Positions 1 to 8,379 of a stretch of 31,269 nucleotides of DNA are shown here, piece after piece. Under the pieces are notes generated by a model. The model worked only from the letters and a program-made list of their open reading frames with translations, had not been told where the DNA came from and made no database searches. How positions within the stretch are numbered: the stretch's first letter is position 1; each line of letters begins with the position of its first letter. Position numbers and translations under genes: made by a program. This DNA comes from Zymogenus sp964542895 (GTDB lineage Bacteria > Desulfobacterota > Zymogenia > Zymogenales > Zymogenaceae), in contig CAZIWT010000025.1 in NCBI GenBank assembly GCA_964542895.1, forward strand, positions 1 through 31,269, read 5' to 3'.

Positions 1-78
1 GACCTTCAGGACATCGGACAGGGTCTTCCTGATCTTCGGGTCATCATCGACGATTAGGATCTTTAACATCTTTTCCAT
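1..78 (-). CDS. Response regulator receiver protein, N-terminus only (cut by window edge)
   Basis: The 26 visible codons begin M-E-K-M-L-K-I-L-I-V-D-D-D-P-K, the first beta strand and acidic pocket (the DDD cluster) of a CheY-like receiver domain. The phosphorylatable aspartate and any output domain lie beyond the window. The ATG is five bases after the stop of the double-receiver gene and is preceded by AAAGGTGA, so it is very likely the next gene of the same signalling operon. It could be a single receiver or a full transcription regulator; the visible part cannot decide. Confidence 0.85.
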   Translation of the reverse strand, partial: MEKMLKILIVDDDPKIRKTLSDVLKV

Positions 79-83
79 AAAAG

Positions 84-851
84 TCACCTTTTCATAGCGT
101 TGGACCTTCCCAGAACGGCGGCCAGCTCTCTACGCTTGATCTTGTTTAAGACATCGAGGAGATCATCTATCTCAAAGGGTTTATATAGGTAGGTAAAGGC
201 GCTCATCTTCAAACCATTCTCTAAGGATTCCGACATTTCCTCCCTGTAACCGGTTATAAGAATTACGGGAATCTCAGGATATTTCGTCTTGATCTCCTTT
301 AAGACGTCAAGGCCGGTGACGCCGTTCAGCTTCATATCCAAGAGCACCACCTGGTTTTTGATCTTGAGCTTTTCGATAGAGGAGGCGGGATCGGTGATCT
401 CCTCCACCTTGAAGTTTTTCTCCCGCAATATGTCTCCCAGGGTTTTGCAGAACTTGGGATCGTCGTCGATGATCACTATAGATTGCTCTCTTTGCAGCGC
501 CGATAAAAAACCAAGGAGGTTATCCAGGTCCAACGGCTTGGCAAGGGCGGCTATCGCCCCTTCTTCGAGTCCCTCCATTACCAGTTTATCTGTTGAATAT
601 GCGGTCATAAGGACAACCGGAACTTCAGGCCTAAATTCTCTCACGGCCTTCATTAGCTCAACACCGTTAATTCCCGGCATCTTTATATCGGAAATGATAC
701 AGTCGAAACCGATCTTCTCTGCCTTAATAAGGGCCTCGTCACCGGAATAAGCGGTATCAACGTTAAAACCCTTGATCTTGAGAATATCCGCAAGGGTTTT
801 TACCATCCCGCGGTCGTCGTCCACTATCAAAATATCTCTTTTTTCGCTCAT
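84..851 (-). CDS. Double-receiver (REC-REC) response regulator without output domain
   Basis: A 255-residue cytoplasmic protein made of two CheY-like receiver domains. REC1 is about residues 5-120: acidic pocket D11-D13, phospho-acceptor D55, switch T83, K105 in an AKPLD motif. REC2 is about 123-240: acidic pocket D129-D131, phospho-acceptor D172, T200, K224 in a YKPFE motif. Both sets of catalytic residues are intact, so both domains should accept phosphate. No DNA-binding, GGDEF or other output domain follows; only about 15 charged residues remain. The ATG overlaps the stop of the upstream histidine kinase gene by four bases (ATGA), suggesting translational coupling and that the kinase is its cognate partner. 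It probably acts as a relay or sink passing phosphate to another protein, possibly the next receiver gene downstream. Confidence 0.92.
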   Translation of the reverse strand: MSEKRDILIVDDDRGMVKTLADILKIKGFNVDTAYSGDEALIKAEKIGFDCIISDIKMPGINGVELMKAVREFRPEVPVVLMTAYSTDKLVMEGLEEGAIAALAKPLDLDNLLGFLSALQREQSIVIIDDDPKFCKTLGDILREKNFKVEEITDPASSIEKLKIKNQVVLLDMKLNGVTGLDVLKEIKTKYPEIPVILITGYREEMSESLENGLKMSAFTYLYKPFEIDDLLDVLNKIKRRELAAVLGRSNAMKR

Positions 852-2758
852 GATCTGCCTTCCTTGACGGGCAGGATTATCGTAAAAGTGCTCCCGCTCC
901 CCTCTTTACTCTTCACCTTGATTTGACCGCCGTTGGCTTCTATCAGGCCTTTAGATACGTAAAGGCCCAAACCGATGCCCCTTGCCCTTGTTGTGAAGAG
1001 GGGCTCGAAGAGCTTCTTCATGTTCTCCTTCAATATACCGAGACCGGTGTCCGTAATCGACAGATTGACCTTTTTCTTTATCTCCTCCGCCTTTATCTTC
1101 AACTCCCCTCCCTCCGGCATGGCCTGGTAGGCGTTGGCAATCAAATTGTCGAGGACCTGACCTACCTGCCGGGGATCAACATATATGGGGGGAATGTCTT
1201 CGGCTACTTCCGTCGTAATTGTAACTCCATTGGGGGACGGGCGCTTTTTAAGGACACCGTCTATCATCTCCGATACATACACCCTATCTATATCGGGAGA
1301 TCTGGTACGGGAGAAGTCCAAAAGGTCGGATATTATCTTTTCGGAGTTTTGAACCTCCGACGAGATAATATCGAGGTATTCCTTTGTGGTCTCGTCCGCA
1401 TCGCCGTGGACCGTGGTCAAAAGATAGACGGCATTGGATATCACCCCAAGGGGATTTCTCAGCTCGTGTCCTACACTGCCCGATAATTGCCCCAAAAAAG
1501 CCAGTTTCTCTTTCCTGACCAGCTTTTCTTGTGCGTCTTTCAGCTCCTTTGTGCGCTCCTCCACCATCTCTTCCAATTTCTCGGAGTAATCCTTGAGCCT
1601 GTTTTCCGCACGCTTGCGCTCGGTAACCTCCTTTGCCAGCTCACCGTGTGAAACCGTCGTATCATTGAGGTTTTTGGTCATACGGTCAAAGGCCCTTGAA
1701 AGCTCGCCTATTTCGTCCTTTGCAAGAGTGCCGACCCTGTAATCGAGGTTGCCCGCTCCGACCATCTCCGTACCATTTACCAGCTTTAATATCGGTCGGG
1801 TTATGGTGCGGGCAAATAGTATTGACAGCACGATTACAATCAATACAATACTAAGGCCGATGCCAAGAACGGTAAATGCCAATTTATTGATGATGGTTAA
1901 GGCCTCCGACTGGTCCTGCTTGGCTATCAGTGCAAGCTTTAAATCCCCCATCCATCTATAGGCACCAATGACGGGCACTCCACGGTAGTCGATAAAAAGG
2001 TCGACTCCGGATTTGCCCTCAAGCGCCCACTTCGCCCCCTGTCCAAAAATCCACTTCTTGAAGGCGCCGTCCGGCGCAAACACGGTATTTGTAATCAACA
2101 GATTGGAGCTGTTTACGAGAAATGTCTCCCCGGTATCACCCAGGCCGCTTCGCTCCAGCATTATCGTGCTCAGATATTTTAAATCTGCGTGAGCTACTAT
2201 CACACCCAACAGCTTTCCATTATCATCCTTCACGGGAGCGGAGATAACCATCGTCGGCTTTCCAAGATTCAGGCTGAAATATATATCCGAAACATAAATC
2301 CCTTCTTTCCCCTTTATGAAATACGGCTCGTTTTCCTTGAATTGGCCATCCCATAGAGTGTCGGACGATGCTATTACTTTACCGCTTTCGCTATCCAAAT
2401 ATAAAATTGCCGAGAAGTGCCCCATCTCCATTACTCTCCTGAACTCCCATACAAGGGAATCACGGGCCTTCAGGTATTCCGGAGTACCAACAGTGTGGAT
2501 CTTCATAGAGTTGGCATCGTATATAGTTTCTCGGTCTTCAACTAACCAGAAAACGGTGTGCTCAAGATGTTCGACCCAGTTTCGTATCTCCTGCTCTTTT
2601 AATATGGCTACGCTTTCAAGCTTAGATTTCACTTTTTCTATTATACCCTGACGGCCTTTTAAATAAGATATATACCCTATAATAGACAGCGGCAATATGG
2701 TCACTAATAAGAATAAGGTTATTAATCTGGCTGTTAGACTTCTCCGGAGAAATCTCAT
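848..2758 (-). CDS. Membrane sensor histidine kinase (Cache-like sensor, HAMP, HisKA, HATPase)
   Basis: A 636-residue inner-membrane kinase. A membrane segment at about 12-31 is followed by an extracytoplasmic domain of about 260 residues that looks like a double Cache fold (for example the PVKDDNGKLLGVIVAHADL stretch near 175-193), then a second membrane segment at about 293-317, a HAMP linker at about 318-371, a coiled coil at about 372-412, and HisKA with H431 in GHELRNP. The ATP-binding domain follows: N box DNLIANAYQAM (about 537-547), G1 DTGLGI (570-575), F box FEPLFTT, G2 GIGLGLYV. All motifs for autophosphorylation are present. The gene overlaps the solute-binding lipoprotein upstream and the REC-REC gene downstream by ATGA each, so signal reception and relay are encoded as one unit. 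Confidence 0.95.
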   Translation of the reverse strand: MRFLRRSLTARLITLFLLVTILPLSIIGYISYLKGRQGIIEKVKSKLESVAILKEQEIRNWVEHLEHTVFWLVEDRETIYDANSMKIHTVGTPEYLKARDSLVWEFRRVMEMGHFSAILYLDSESGKVIASSDTLWDGQFKENEPYFIKGKEGIYVSDIYFSLNLGKPTMVISAPVKDDNGKLLGVIVAHADLKYLSTIMLERSGLGDTGETFLVNSSNLLITNTVFAPDGAFKKWIFGQGAKWALEGKSGVDLFIDYRGVPVIGAYRWMGDLKLALIAKQDQSEALTIINKLAFTVLGIGLSIVLIVIVLSILFARTITRPILKLVNGTEMVGAGNLDYRVGTLAKDEIGELSRAFDRMTKNLNDTTVSHGELAKEVTERKRAENRLKDYSEKLEEMVEERTKELKDAQEKLVRKEKLAFLGQLSGSVGHELRNPLGVISNAVYLLTTVHGDADETTKEYLDIISSEVQNSEKIISDLLDFSRTRSPDIDRVYVSEMIDGVLKKRPSPNGVTITTEVAEDIPPIYVDPRQVGQVLDNLIANAYQAMPEGGELKIKAEEIKKKVNLSITDTGLGILKENMKKLFEPLFTTRARGIGLGLYVSKGLIEANGGQIKVKSKEGSGSTFTIILPVKEGRS

Positions 2759-3759
2759 CTCATTTTCTCCTGCTTCTGCTTACCGTAGATATCATTCAGA
2801 AACCGCATCGTAAACGCTTCGTCAATATCAATGGCGTCCTTTCCCAACAATATATCCCGCATCACCACCCACACATCTCTATCCGTCCAGCCGATCTCCT
2901 CTTTGCCGGTATGGATCAGGGGCGTTTGTACCTGCATCATCCTTAACTGGCGGAACTTACTCAACTTTATGTCGTATTCCAATGTTGCCTCTACCGCCTC
3001 CTCGGGATTTTCGATGGCATATCGCCAACCTTTTAACGTTGCCCTCAAAAAACTCTCAATCAAATCCGGATTTTCCCTGATCATTCTCTCCGTTGTGATA
3101 ATTGTATCTCCATAAAGCCGAACGCCGTAGTTTTCGACCCATATAAAATTGACTTCATATCCCTCTTCCTCAAAGGCAAGGGCCGATCCCGTCCTGTACG
3201 TCATATAGGCGTCTACACGTCTGGTAATCAGCGGTGCCGTATCCCTTTCAAAGGGGACAATCGTTATGGAGCTTTTTGCTATACCTAGCTTTTTGATTAA
3301 GGCATCGTGTTGAATCTTGCCATCATCCGGAACCATCACCTTTCTCCCAACGAGGTCTTGCGGACTCTCGATCCCAGAACCCTTCAGGGTTACATAGACA
3401 TAAGGATTTCTCTGAAAGATTACGGCGATGGCAACTACCGGTTCGCCCAAAGACCTGCTCTTGATAAGAACATCGCCTCCTACTATCGCAAAGTCGGCCT
3501 TGCCTCTCACAAGGTCTGAAATCACGGTGTCTGGAGATATAGCAGGGCCACCGGAATTCAAGGTGACATCGGCATTATCCTCCGAGTAGAATCCCTTCTT
3601 TACTGCGACATAGAAACCCGCAAACTGGGCATGGTGTATCCATTTCAACTGAACGGTTATATCTTCCAGTGATCCCTTGACCTCTCCTGAATTGCATGCA
3701 AACAAAGACAGTGTTGTAAAAACCAGAAGTGCTGATATCTTAAATATTGCTATTCTCAT
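2755..3759 (-). CDS. NMT1/THI5-like periplasmic substrate-binding lipoprotein
   Basis: A 334-residue solute-binding protein. The N-terminus has a lipoprotein signal peptide ending L-F-A-C, with Cys22 as the predicted lipidated residue. The mature part opens with the LKWIHHAQFAGFYVA signature typical of NMT1/THI5/SsuA-like proteins that bind pyrimidines, sulfonates or related small ligands. The region ENPDLIESFLRATLKGW is also typical of the family. The ATG at 3759 is preferred over an in-frame TTG at 3780 because AGGA precedes it and the signal peptide then begins properly. No ABC permease or ATPase accompanies it. Instead its stop overlaps the start of a sensor kinase, so it may present a ligand to the kinase rather than feed a transporter. 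The ligand is unknown. Confidence 0.9.
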   Translation of the reverse strand: MRIAIFKISALLVFTTLSLFACNSGEVKGSLEDITVQLKWIHHAQFAGFYVAVKKGFYSEDNADVTLNSGGPAISPDTVISDLVRGKADFAIVGGDVLIKSRSLGEPVVAIAVIFQRNPYVYVTLKGSGIESPQDLVGRKVMVPDDGKIQHDALIKKLGIAKSSITIVPFERDTAPLITRRVDAYMTYRTGSALAFEEEGYEVNFIWVENYGVRLYGDTIITTERMIRENPDLIESFLRATLKGWRYAIENPEEAVEATLEYDIKLSKFRQLRMMQVQTPLIHTGKEEIGWTDRDVWVVMRDILLGKDAIDIDEAFTMRFLNDIYGKQKQEKMR

Positions 3760-3846
3760 GTTTTCATATCCTGCAAACAAGAGAGGTAATTGTAAATGCT
3801 CTTTCTACATTATCGGACAGACAATGGATATCAGATCGTCCTTTAG

Positions 3847-4005
3847 TTATTGTGTGGATTCGTTCAATACCTGCTCATTGGTTATCCTCGTAACAGATAC
3901 ACGAAAAGCCTTTCTTCGTGGTCCTCTCCAATCCGATCGCCCGTCTTGTAAGGTGATTTCACCCCGAAGCCTCCCACCGCTTCCACAAAGCCGCAATTGA
4001 TCCAT
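3847..4005 (-). other. Possible decayed reading frame or structured RNA upstream of the signalling operon
   Basis: On the minus strand an ATG at 4005 opens a 52-codon frame rich in Arg and Gly (starting M-D-Q-L-R-L-C-G-S-G-G). A second overlapping frame of similar length reads FVEAVGGFGVKSPYKTG and ends in a stop. The same stretch holds local inverted repeats: GGTGAAATCACC, GAAGC-GCTTC, and a CACGAA/TTCGTG hairpin at 3900-3921. No ribosome-binding site precedes the ATG. It may be a remnant of an intron or transposon open frame, or a structured leader RNA of the operon. I do not recognise it, and a match to a known riboswitch is not apparent. Confidence 0.25.
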
Positions 4006-4492
4006 TACGCTACAGCGCTAAAGAAAAATATACCCCCATTTCATTTATGAATGATTTTTTTCATATATGATATTTTGCCTGCCGTTTAGAATCCCTTTAA
4101 AAACAATCCCATTCAAATAGGCATTGATTGATAACGGCTCCTTCAATAATGAAACACTGAAAGAAGTTATCGCTCCATATTGCCTACTACATTCAGGCTA
4201 TTAGTTAGATTGTTGATTACCACTACATAAGTCAGCAGCTGAAGAGGTGAAGTCGATTAACGGGAAATTGCAGAAGGTAATTGTATTATTCACTACTTTA
4301 ATATATAGAAGTTTATTTCTCTTAAGCTTCCTCAAATTACTACAATACCTGAAAAGTAAAAATACATTATCTAATAACTTACCATTATTATTAAATAAAA
4401 TCAATCCTTTTATTACCAACCAACGGCCTCTAACTACTAATTTAGAGAATCTCCCATGATATATTTCAATAACTACAAAACGCTTTATACAA

Positions 4493-4582
4493 ATGAAAAA
4501 AAAGGAGCTGTTCATAGCCCTCAAAAATAGTGGAATCCCTCTACCTTATGACGAGCCGTTGGGAGATCCGTATTTGGAATGA
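4493..4582 (+). other. Possible 29-residue peptide remnant
   Basis: An ATG at 4493 opens a frame of 29 codons, M-K-K-K-E-L-F-I-A-L-K-N-S-G-I-P-L-P-Y-D and nine more residues, whose composition looks more like protein than the AT-rich sequence around it. There is no ribosome-binding site, so it is probably the debris of a larger gene. Its nucleotide segment GGAGCTGTTCATAGCCCTCA partly recurs, interrupted and inverted, near 30012-30052. The family is not recognised. Confidence 0.25.
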
Positions 4583-4652
4583 ATTTGAGGTAAGGATTCC
4601 CCCTCGGCGGGATCAGATACCACAGGGCCTAAGCTGGCGTAGAGGATCAGTC

Positions 4653-4692
4653 AACAAAGGCCTCGGAATAAATCCAAGGCCTTTGTTCTTTT
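4653..4692 (+). terminator. Strong intrinsic terminator hairpin (plus strand)
   Basis: A perfect 11-bp inverted repeat, AACAAAGGCCT (4653-4663) and AGGCCTTTGTT (4677-4687), with a 13-base loop is followed by CTTTTTCT on the plus strand. This is the form of a rho-independent terminator for a rightward transcript. No recognised gene ends just before it. Upstream, 4532-4538 (GGAATCC) can pair with GGATTCC at about 4596-4602 and TACCT with AGGTA inside that stem, so a short structured RNA ending here is possible. Confidence 0.7.
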
Positions 4693-4827
4693 TCTAAAAT
4701 CCTTTTCTAAAATCTTTTTCTAACATCTTTGGGGGTCTGCGCGAAAAAACCTACACTGCAACCGCGAAAAAAACGTCAACGTCCTTTCATAATTAGGTTC
4801 AGTTGAAGTCAATGCTCCATGTCTTTT

Positions 4828-6018
4828 TTATTCAGCTGTCTTCGCCTTCACACCGAAGAGCATTGCCGAGGAAACAAGGGCCAGGCCGGCACCCATGAAG
4901 AACGCGTAACCGGAGCCGGCATACTCCCACACCAGGCCGAACAGGATACTCGCCGGGAAGGCGGAAAGTCCCACGGCCAGGTTGAAGAGCCCGTAGGCGG
5001 TCCCCAACCTCTCCTGTTTAACCATGTCCGCCACCAGGGCCTTCTCGGCGCCTTCGGTCAGACCGAAATATACGCCGTAGAGGACAAAAAGAAGCCAAAT
5101 GCCTGTGCTTGTGGTTGTCAAGGCGAACGCGATATATATTGCTCCGTAGACCGCCCACCCGGCCGTAATCACCCTCTTTCTCCCGACCCGATCGGAGAGA
5201 ATCCCCCCCGGAAACGAGGTCAAGGTCTTTACGATGTGAAGGGACATCCAGATAAGGGGTATCTGGATCAGGCCGACCCCAGCAATGCTCGCCTTTAAGA
5301 GGAGGAAGGCGTCGGAGGAATTGCCGAGGGTAAAGACAAAAACGGTGAGGAGGTAATACCTGAAGTTCTTATCCACGCCCTTGAGTCCCTCCTTGAGCGT
5401 GAGACGCGCTATTCCCCCCTTCGGTCTTACCTCCTTTACCGCAAAGAAGACCAGGATCAAGACCACCGCCCCGGGGATCGCGGAGAGGAAAAAGAGGAAC
5501 TTCAGGTCTTCGTTGATCAAAGGGAGGACCATCGTGGCCGCAAGGGGCCCCATCACCGCCCCGGCATGGTCCATGGCCCGCTGAAAACCGAAGGCGGCGC
5601 CCCTCTTCTGATCACCGGCGGAATCGGCAAGGAGGGCGTCCCTCGGCGAGGTCCTTATCCCCTTGCCCACACGGTCGGAAAACCTGAAGAAGAGGACGTG
5701 CCACCATGAGGTGGAGAGGGCGATGAGGGGGCGAACCAGGTTTGAAAGGGTATATCCCCCGGCGAAGATAGGCTTTCTCCTCTTGTATTTATCAGAGAAG
5801 TAACCGGAGAAGAACTTCAGCACCGCGGCCGTGCTCTCTGCAACCCCCTCTATAACCCCCAACGCCAGGGCCCCGGCACCCAGCACCGTGGTCAGAAAAA
5901 GGGGCAGGAGGGGATAGATCATTTCCGATGCGAAATCGTTGAAGAAGCTGATAAGGCCGAGGAAAAAGATGTTCTTTCTCTTTTCTCCATCATTATTGTA
6001 GGAGCCGCTTTTTGTCAT
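4828..6018 (-). CDS. Major facilitator superfamily transporter
   Basis: A 396-residue inner-membrane protein with about 12 hydrophobic segments. The N-terminal part reads FFNDFASEMIYPLLPLFL, followed by the loop 2-3 signature GYFSDKYKRRKP and the conserved GKGIRTSPRDALLADS segment found in one bacterial MFS subfamily; a second GGILSDRVGRKR loop marks the C-terminal half. The ATG at 6018 is chosen because AGAAGG lies five bases before it; upstream in-frame codons reach into the promoter. A good promoter at 6052-6080 drives it alone, divergently from asnB. The substrate cannot be told from sequence. Confidence 0.9.
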   Translation of the reverse strand: MTKSGSYNNDGEKRKNIFFLGLISFFNDFASEMIYPLLPLFLTTVLGAGALALGVIEGVAESTAAVLKFFSGYFSDKYKRRKPIFAGGYTLSNLVRPLIALSTSWWHVLFFRFSDRVGKGIRTSPRDALLADSAGDQKRGAAFGFQRAMDHAGAVMGPLAATMVLPLINEDLKFLFFLSAIPGAVVLILVFFAVKEVRPKGGIARLTLKEGLKGVDKNFRYYLLTVFVFTLGNSSDAFLLLKASIAGVGLIQIPLIWMSLHIVKTLTSFPGGILSDRVGRKRVITAGWAVYGAIYIAFALTTTSTGIWLLFVLYGVYFGLTEGAEKALVADMVKQERLGTAYGLFNLAVGLSAFPASILFGLVWEYAGSGYAFFMGAGLALVSSAMLFGVKAKTAE

Positions 6019-6051
6019 ATGGACCTTCTTTCCATCTTTTGGCTTGACTAT

Positions 6052-6080
6052 AATATAAAAAACGGCTTTTGACATTTCAA
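6052..6080 (-). promoter_or_regulatory. Sigma70-type promoter of the MFS gene
   Basis: On the minus strand TTGAAA (6075-6080) and TATATT (6052-6057) are separated by 17 bases, each one base from consensus. Transcription would start about 30 bases before the chosen ATG at 6018. Confidence 0.6.
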
Positions 6081-6110
6081 GCAAAATAAGAAATATTTTA
6101 TACAATTATG

Positions 6111-6139
6111 TTGACATGACCAATATTCGCAGGTAATTT
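6111..6139 (+). promoter_or_regulatory. Probable promoter of asnB
   Basis: TTGACA at 6111-6116 and TAATTT at 6134-6139 are 17 bases apart. The -35 box is perfect and the -10 box is weak. It points at asnB with a leader of about 60 bases containing a C/G-rich stretch, GGGCGGGGGCCCC. Confidence 0.4.
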
Positions 6140-6205
6140 TAACCTGGGCGGGGGCCCCAATTAATGGTAACAAATATTGTTTTTTTATATAACTATTAGA
6201 CAGCC

Positions 6206-8158
6206 ATGTGCGGTTTTGCAGGAGCAATCAAAACAAATTCAAAAAGGGATTTCTGGATCAAGTCCCTGAAACGGATGTCAAAGAGACTCGTCCATCGAGG
6301 CCCGGACGACGAGGGTCTCTGGTTTAACGCCGAGGCCGGCATCGGACTGTCGCACAGGAGGCTTTCCATCATCGACGTTTCGAGACAGGGCCGTCAACCG
6401 ATGGCCTCCGCTTCGGGACGCTACATAATCGCCTACAACGGTGAGGTCTATAATTTTCCGGAGATCAAAAAGGAGCTGGAGGAGCGCTCCCAGGCGCCCG
6501 GGTGGCGGGGCCACAGCGATACCGAGGTAATCCTCGCGGCGATAGAAGCGTGGGGACTCAAAGAGGCGGTCGTCCGCTTCGTGGGGATGTTCGCCTTCGC
6601 CCTGTGGGATTCAAGGGAACAAAATCTTCATCTCGTTCGTGATCGAATCGGGATAAAGCCCCTATACTATGGATGGGCCGACGACACCTTTCTTTTCGGC
6701 TCGGAACTGAAGGCCCTCTCCGCCCATCCCGACTTCGTGGGCGAGATCGACAGGAACGCCCTCTCCCTCTACCTAAGGCACAACTACATACCCGCCCCAT
6801 ATTCCATCTATAAAAATTTCTTCAAGCTCAAGCAGGGCGCGATCCTCACCATAGATTGTCGCGATACCAAATCTGCCCCTCAACTCGATTATTACTGGTC
6901 GGCGAAAGATATCGTTCAAGCGAACCCGACACCTCTCCCTTGCGACTCCGAAGAGGAGTCGGTCTTACGGCTCGAGGATATCCTGAGAGAATCGGTCAAG
7001 CTCAGAATGATCTCGGACGTTCCCCTGGGGGCGTTCCTATCGGGGGGAATAGACTCCTCGACGGTGGTCTCCTTAATGCAGGCCCAGAGCACACGGAAGG
7101 TCAAGTCATTCTCGATTGGCCTTGAAAACGAGGAGTTCAACGAGGCGGTCTATGCAAAAGAGGTAGCCGATCATCTGGGCACGGATCATACCGAGCTGTA
7201 TATCACCCCCGAAAAAGCCATGAGTGTAATTCCGAAGCTGCCCCTCCTGTACGACGAGCCGTTCTCCGATTCCTCGCAGATACCGACCTATCTGGTCTCC
7301 GAGCTGACCAGACAATCGGTAACGGTAAGCCTTTCGGGCGACGGCGGCGACGAGCTTTTCGCCGGATACAATCACTACTACTGGGCCCCCGACATCTGGG
7401 GGAAGACCGGCTGGATGCCCGGCTGGATGAAGTCCCTTTTATCAAGAAGCCTCAAGCTGTTGTCATCCGATCCGTGGAACAACATAGTCGGCAAGGCGGG
7501 CAATTTGTTTTCAAAGAATATCGGATTGGATCTAACCGGTGACAGGATTTCCAAGCTGTCCGACGTCTTATCGGAGGACACCCCCCAGGCGCTGCACAGG
7601 AGGTTGATTTCAAACTGGCACGAGCCGAATTTGCTGATACCGGATTGTATCGAGCCCCCGACGGTCTTCACGGATCCCGATCTGTGGCCGGCCGATATCG
7701 ACTTCTTCAGCTGGATGACCTTTTTGGACCTGGTGAGTTATCTGCCGGACGACATCCTGGTCAAGGTGGACAGGGCAAGCATGGGGGTCAGCCTGGAGGC
7801 CCGCGTTCCGATACTGGACCACAGGTCCGTGGAGTTCGCCCTGAAGCTGCCCCTCGGCATGAAGGTAAAGGGGGGGGAAAGAAAGTGGCTGCTTCGTCAG
7901 GTCTTATATAAATATGTTCCAAAAGAGCTGATAGAGCGGCCGAAAACCGGCTTCGCGATTCCGGTCTCCGACTGGCTGCGGGGACCCCTTCGTGACTGGG
8001 CGGAGGAGCTGCTCGGTGAAACAAAACTAAGAGAGGGGGGAATCTTCAACCCCGGCCCGATACGGGAGAAATGGGCCGAGCATAAAACCGGAGAGCGAAA
8101 CTGGCATAATCATTTGTGGGTCATCCTGATGTTCCAGGCGTGGAGGGAGACGAACTGA
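6206..8158 (+). CDS. asnB: Asparagine synthase (glutamine-hydrolysing)
   Basis: A 650-residue cytoplasmic enzyme that converts aspartate, glutamine and ATP to asparagine, or amidates a related carboxylate. The N-terminal glutaminase domain starts MCGFAGA, with Cys2 as nucleophile after Met removal; NGEVYNF and RDRIGIKPLYYG follow. The synthetase domain has the pyrophosphate loop SGGIDSS at 279-285, then SLSGDGGDELFAGYNHYYW and the KVDRASMGVSLEARVPILDH block. Length is normal for the AsnB family. No strong ribosome-binding site precedes the ATG, but the N-terminal Cys fixes the start. It is the only plus-strand gene of this part. AsnB paralogues often sit in surface-polysaccharide clusters, as here, so amidation of a uronic acid or peptide is an alternative to plain asparagine supply. 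Confidence 0.95.
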   Translation: MCGFAGAIKTNSKRDFWIKSLKRMSKRLVHRGPDDEGLWFNAEAGIGLSHRRLSIIDVSRQGRQPMASASGRYIIAYNGEVYNFPEIKKELEERSQAPGWRGHSDTEVILAAIEAWGLKEAVVRFVGMFAFALWDSREQNLHLVRDRIGIKPLYYGWADDTFLFGSELKALSAHPDFVGEIDRNALSLYLRHNYIPAPYSIYKNFFKLKQGAILTIDCRDTKSAPQLDYYWSAKDIVQANPTPLPCDSEEESVLRLEDILRESVKLRMISDVPLGAFLSGGIDSSTVVSLMQAQSTRKVKSFSIGLENEEFNEAVYAKEVADHLGTDHTELYITPEKAMSVIPKLPLLYDEPFSDSSQIPTYLVSELTRQSVTVSLSGDGGDELFAGYNHYYWAPDIWGKTGWMPGWMKSLLSRSLKLLSSDPWNNIVGKAGNLFSKNIGLDLTGDRISKLSDVLSEDTPQALHRRLISNWHEPNLLIPDCIEPPTVFTDPDLWPADIDFFSWMTFLDLVSYLPDDILVKVDRASMGVSLEARVPILDHRSVEFALKLPLGMKVKGGERKWLLRQVLYKYVPKELIERPKTGFAIPVSDWLRGPLRDWAEELLGETKLREGGIFNPGPIREKWAEHKTGERNWHNHLWVILMFQAWRETN

Positions 8159-8379
8159 ACCTTCCCGGCCAATGAGCCGCCGATATATTTTCAGGGCTCC
8201 CGCGAGCGACTGCATTCTCTGAAGTCGAACCGTGGTCGCCCAAGTTCGGAAGAAATCTACAAAGGCCCCCGTCACTAATTTCATGGGACGGTGGATATCT
8301 ATGCGGCCGCCCCCGCAATCGACGGGATTCTGCAAAGATATTACAAGAGGGGGTCGGGCCGATAAAGCGAAAGGTGGGG
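8159..8379. other. Intergenic stretch with a possible decayed minus-strand frame
   Basis: This lies between two convergent stops. A minus-strand frame from 8335, overlapping the 3' end of asnB, reads with protein-like composition over the intergenic part (for example RPMKLVTGAFVDFFRTW and LQRMQSLAGALKIYRRL) and then runs into the antisense of asnB. It has no recognised family and no clear ribosome-binding site. It could be the remnant of a further glycan gene. No clear terminator is visible. Confidence 0.25.

Larger units (their letters stand above)
3760..4827. other. Non-genic, AT-rich island of about 1 kb
   Basis: This interval lies between the start of the binding-protein gene and the stop of the MFS gene and is clearly richer in A and T than its surroundings, most of all at 4021-4500. 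I see no convincing full-length gene. An open frame on the minus strand at 4201-4524 has low-complexity, K/N/L/I-rich composition and no ribosome-binding site, so I do not call it. Peptide-like remnants lie at 3847-4005 and 4493-4582, and a strong terminator hairpin at 4653-4692; these are listed separately. The island may be debris of a mobile element. Confidence 0.6.

Noticed and set aside
3780..4010. TPP or other known riboswitch before the NMT1/THI5-like gene
   Set aside because: The local stems do not show the conserved core sequences of TPP, cobalamin, glycine or other riboswitches I know; the link to thiamine is only by family name.
3920..4010. A tRNA-like sequence (AGCGTAATGGATCAATTGC and GGTGAAATCACC)
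   Set aside because: No acceptor stem pairing, no TTCGA loop and no consistent anticodon arm.
4201..4524. Minus-strand frame of 107 codons
   Set aside because: Composition is low-complexity and AT-driven, no ribosome-binding site, no family.
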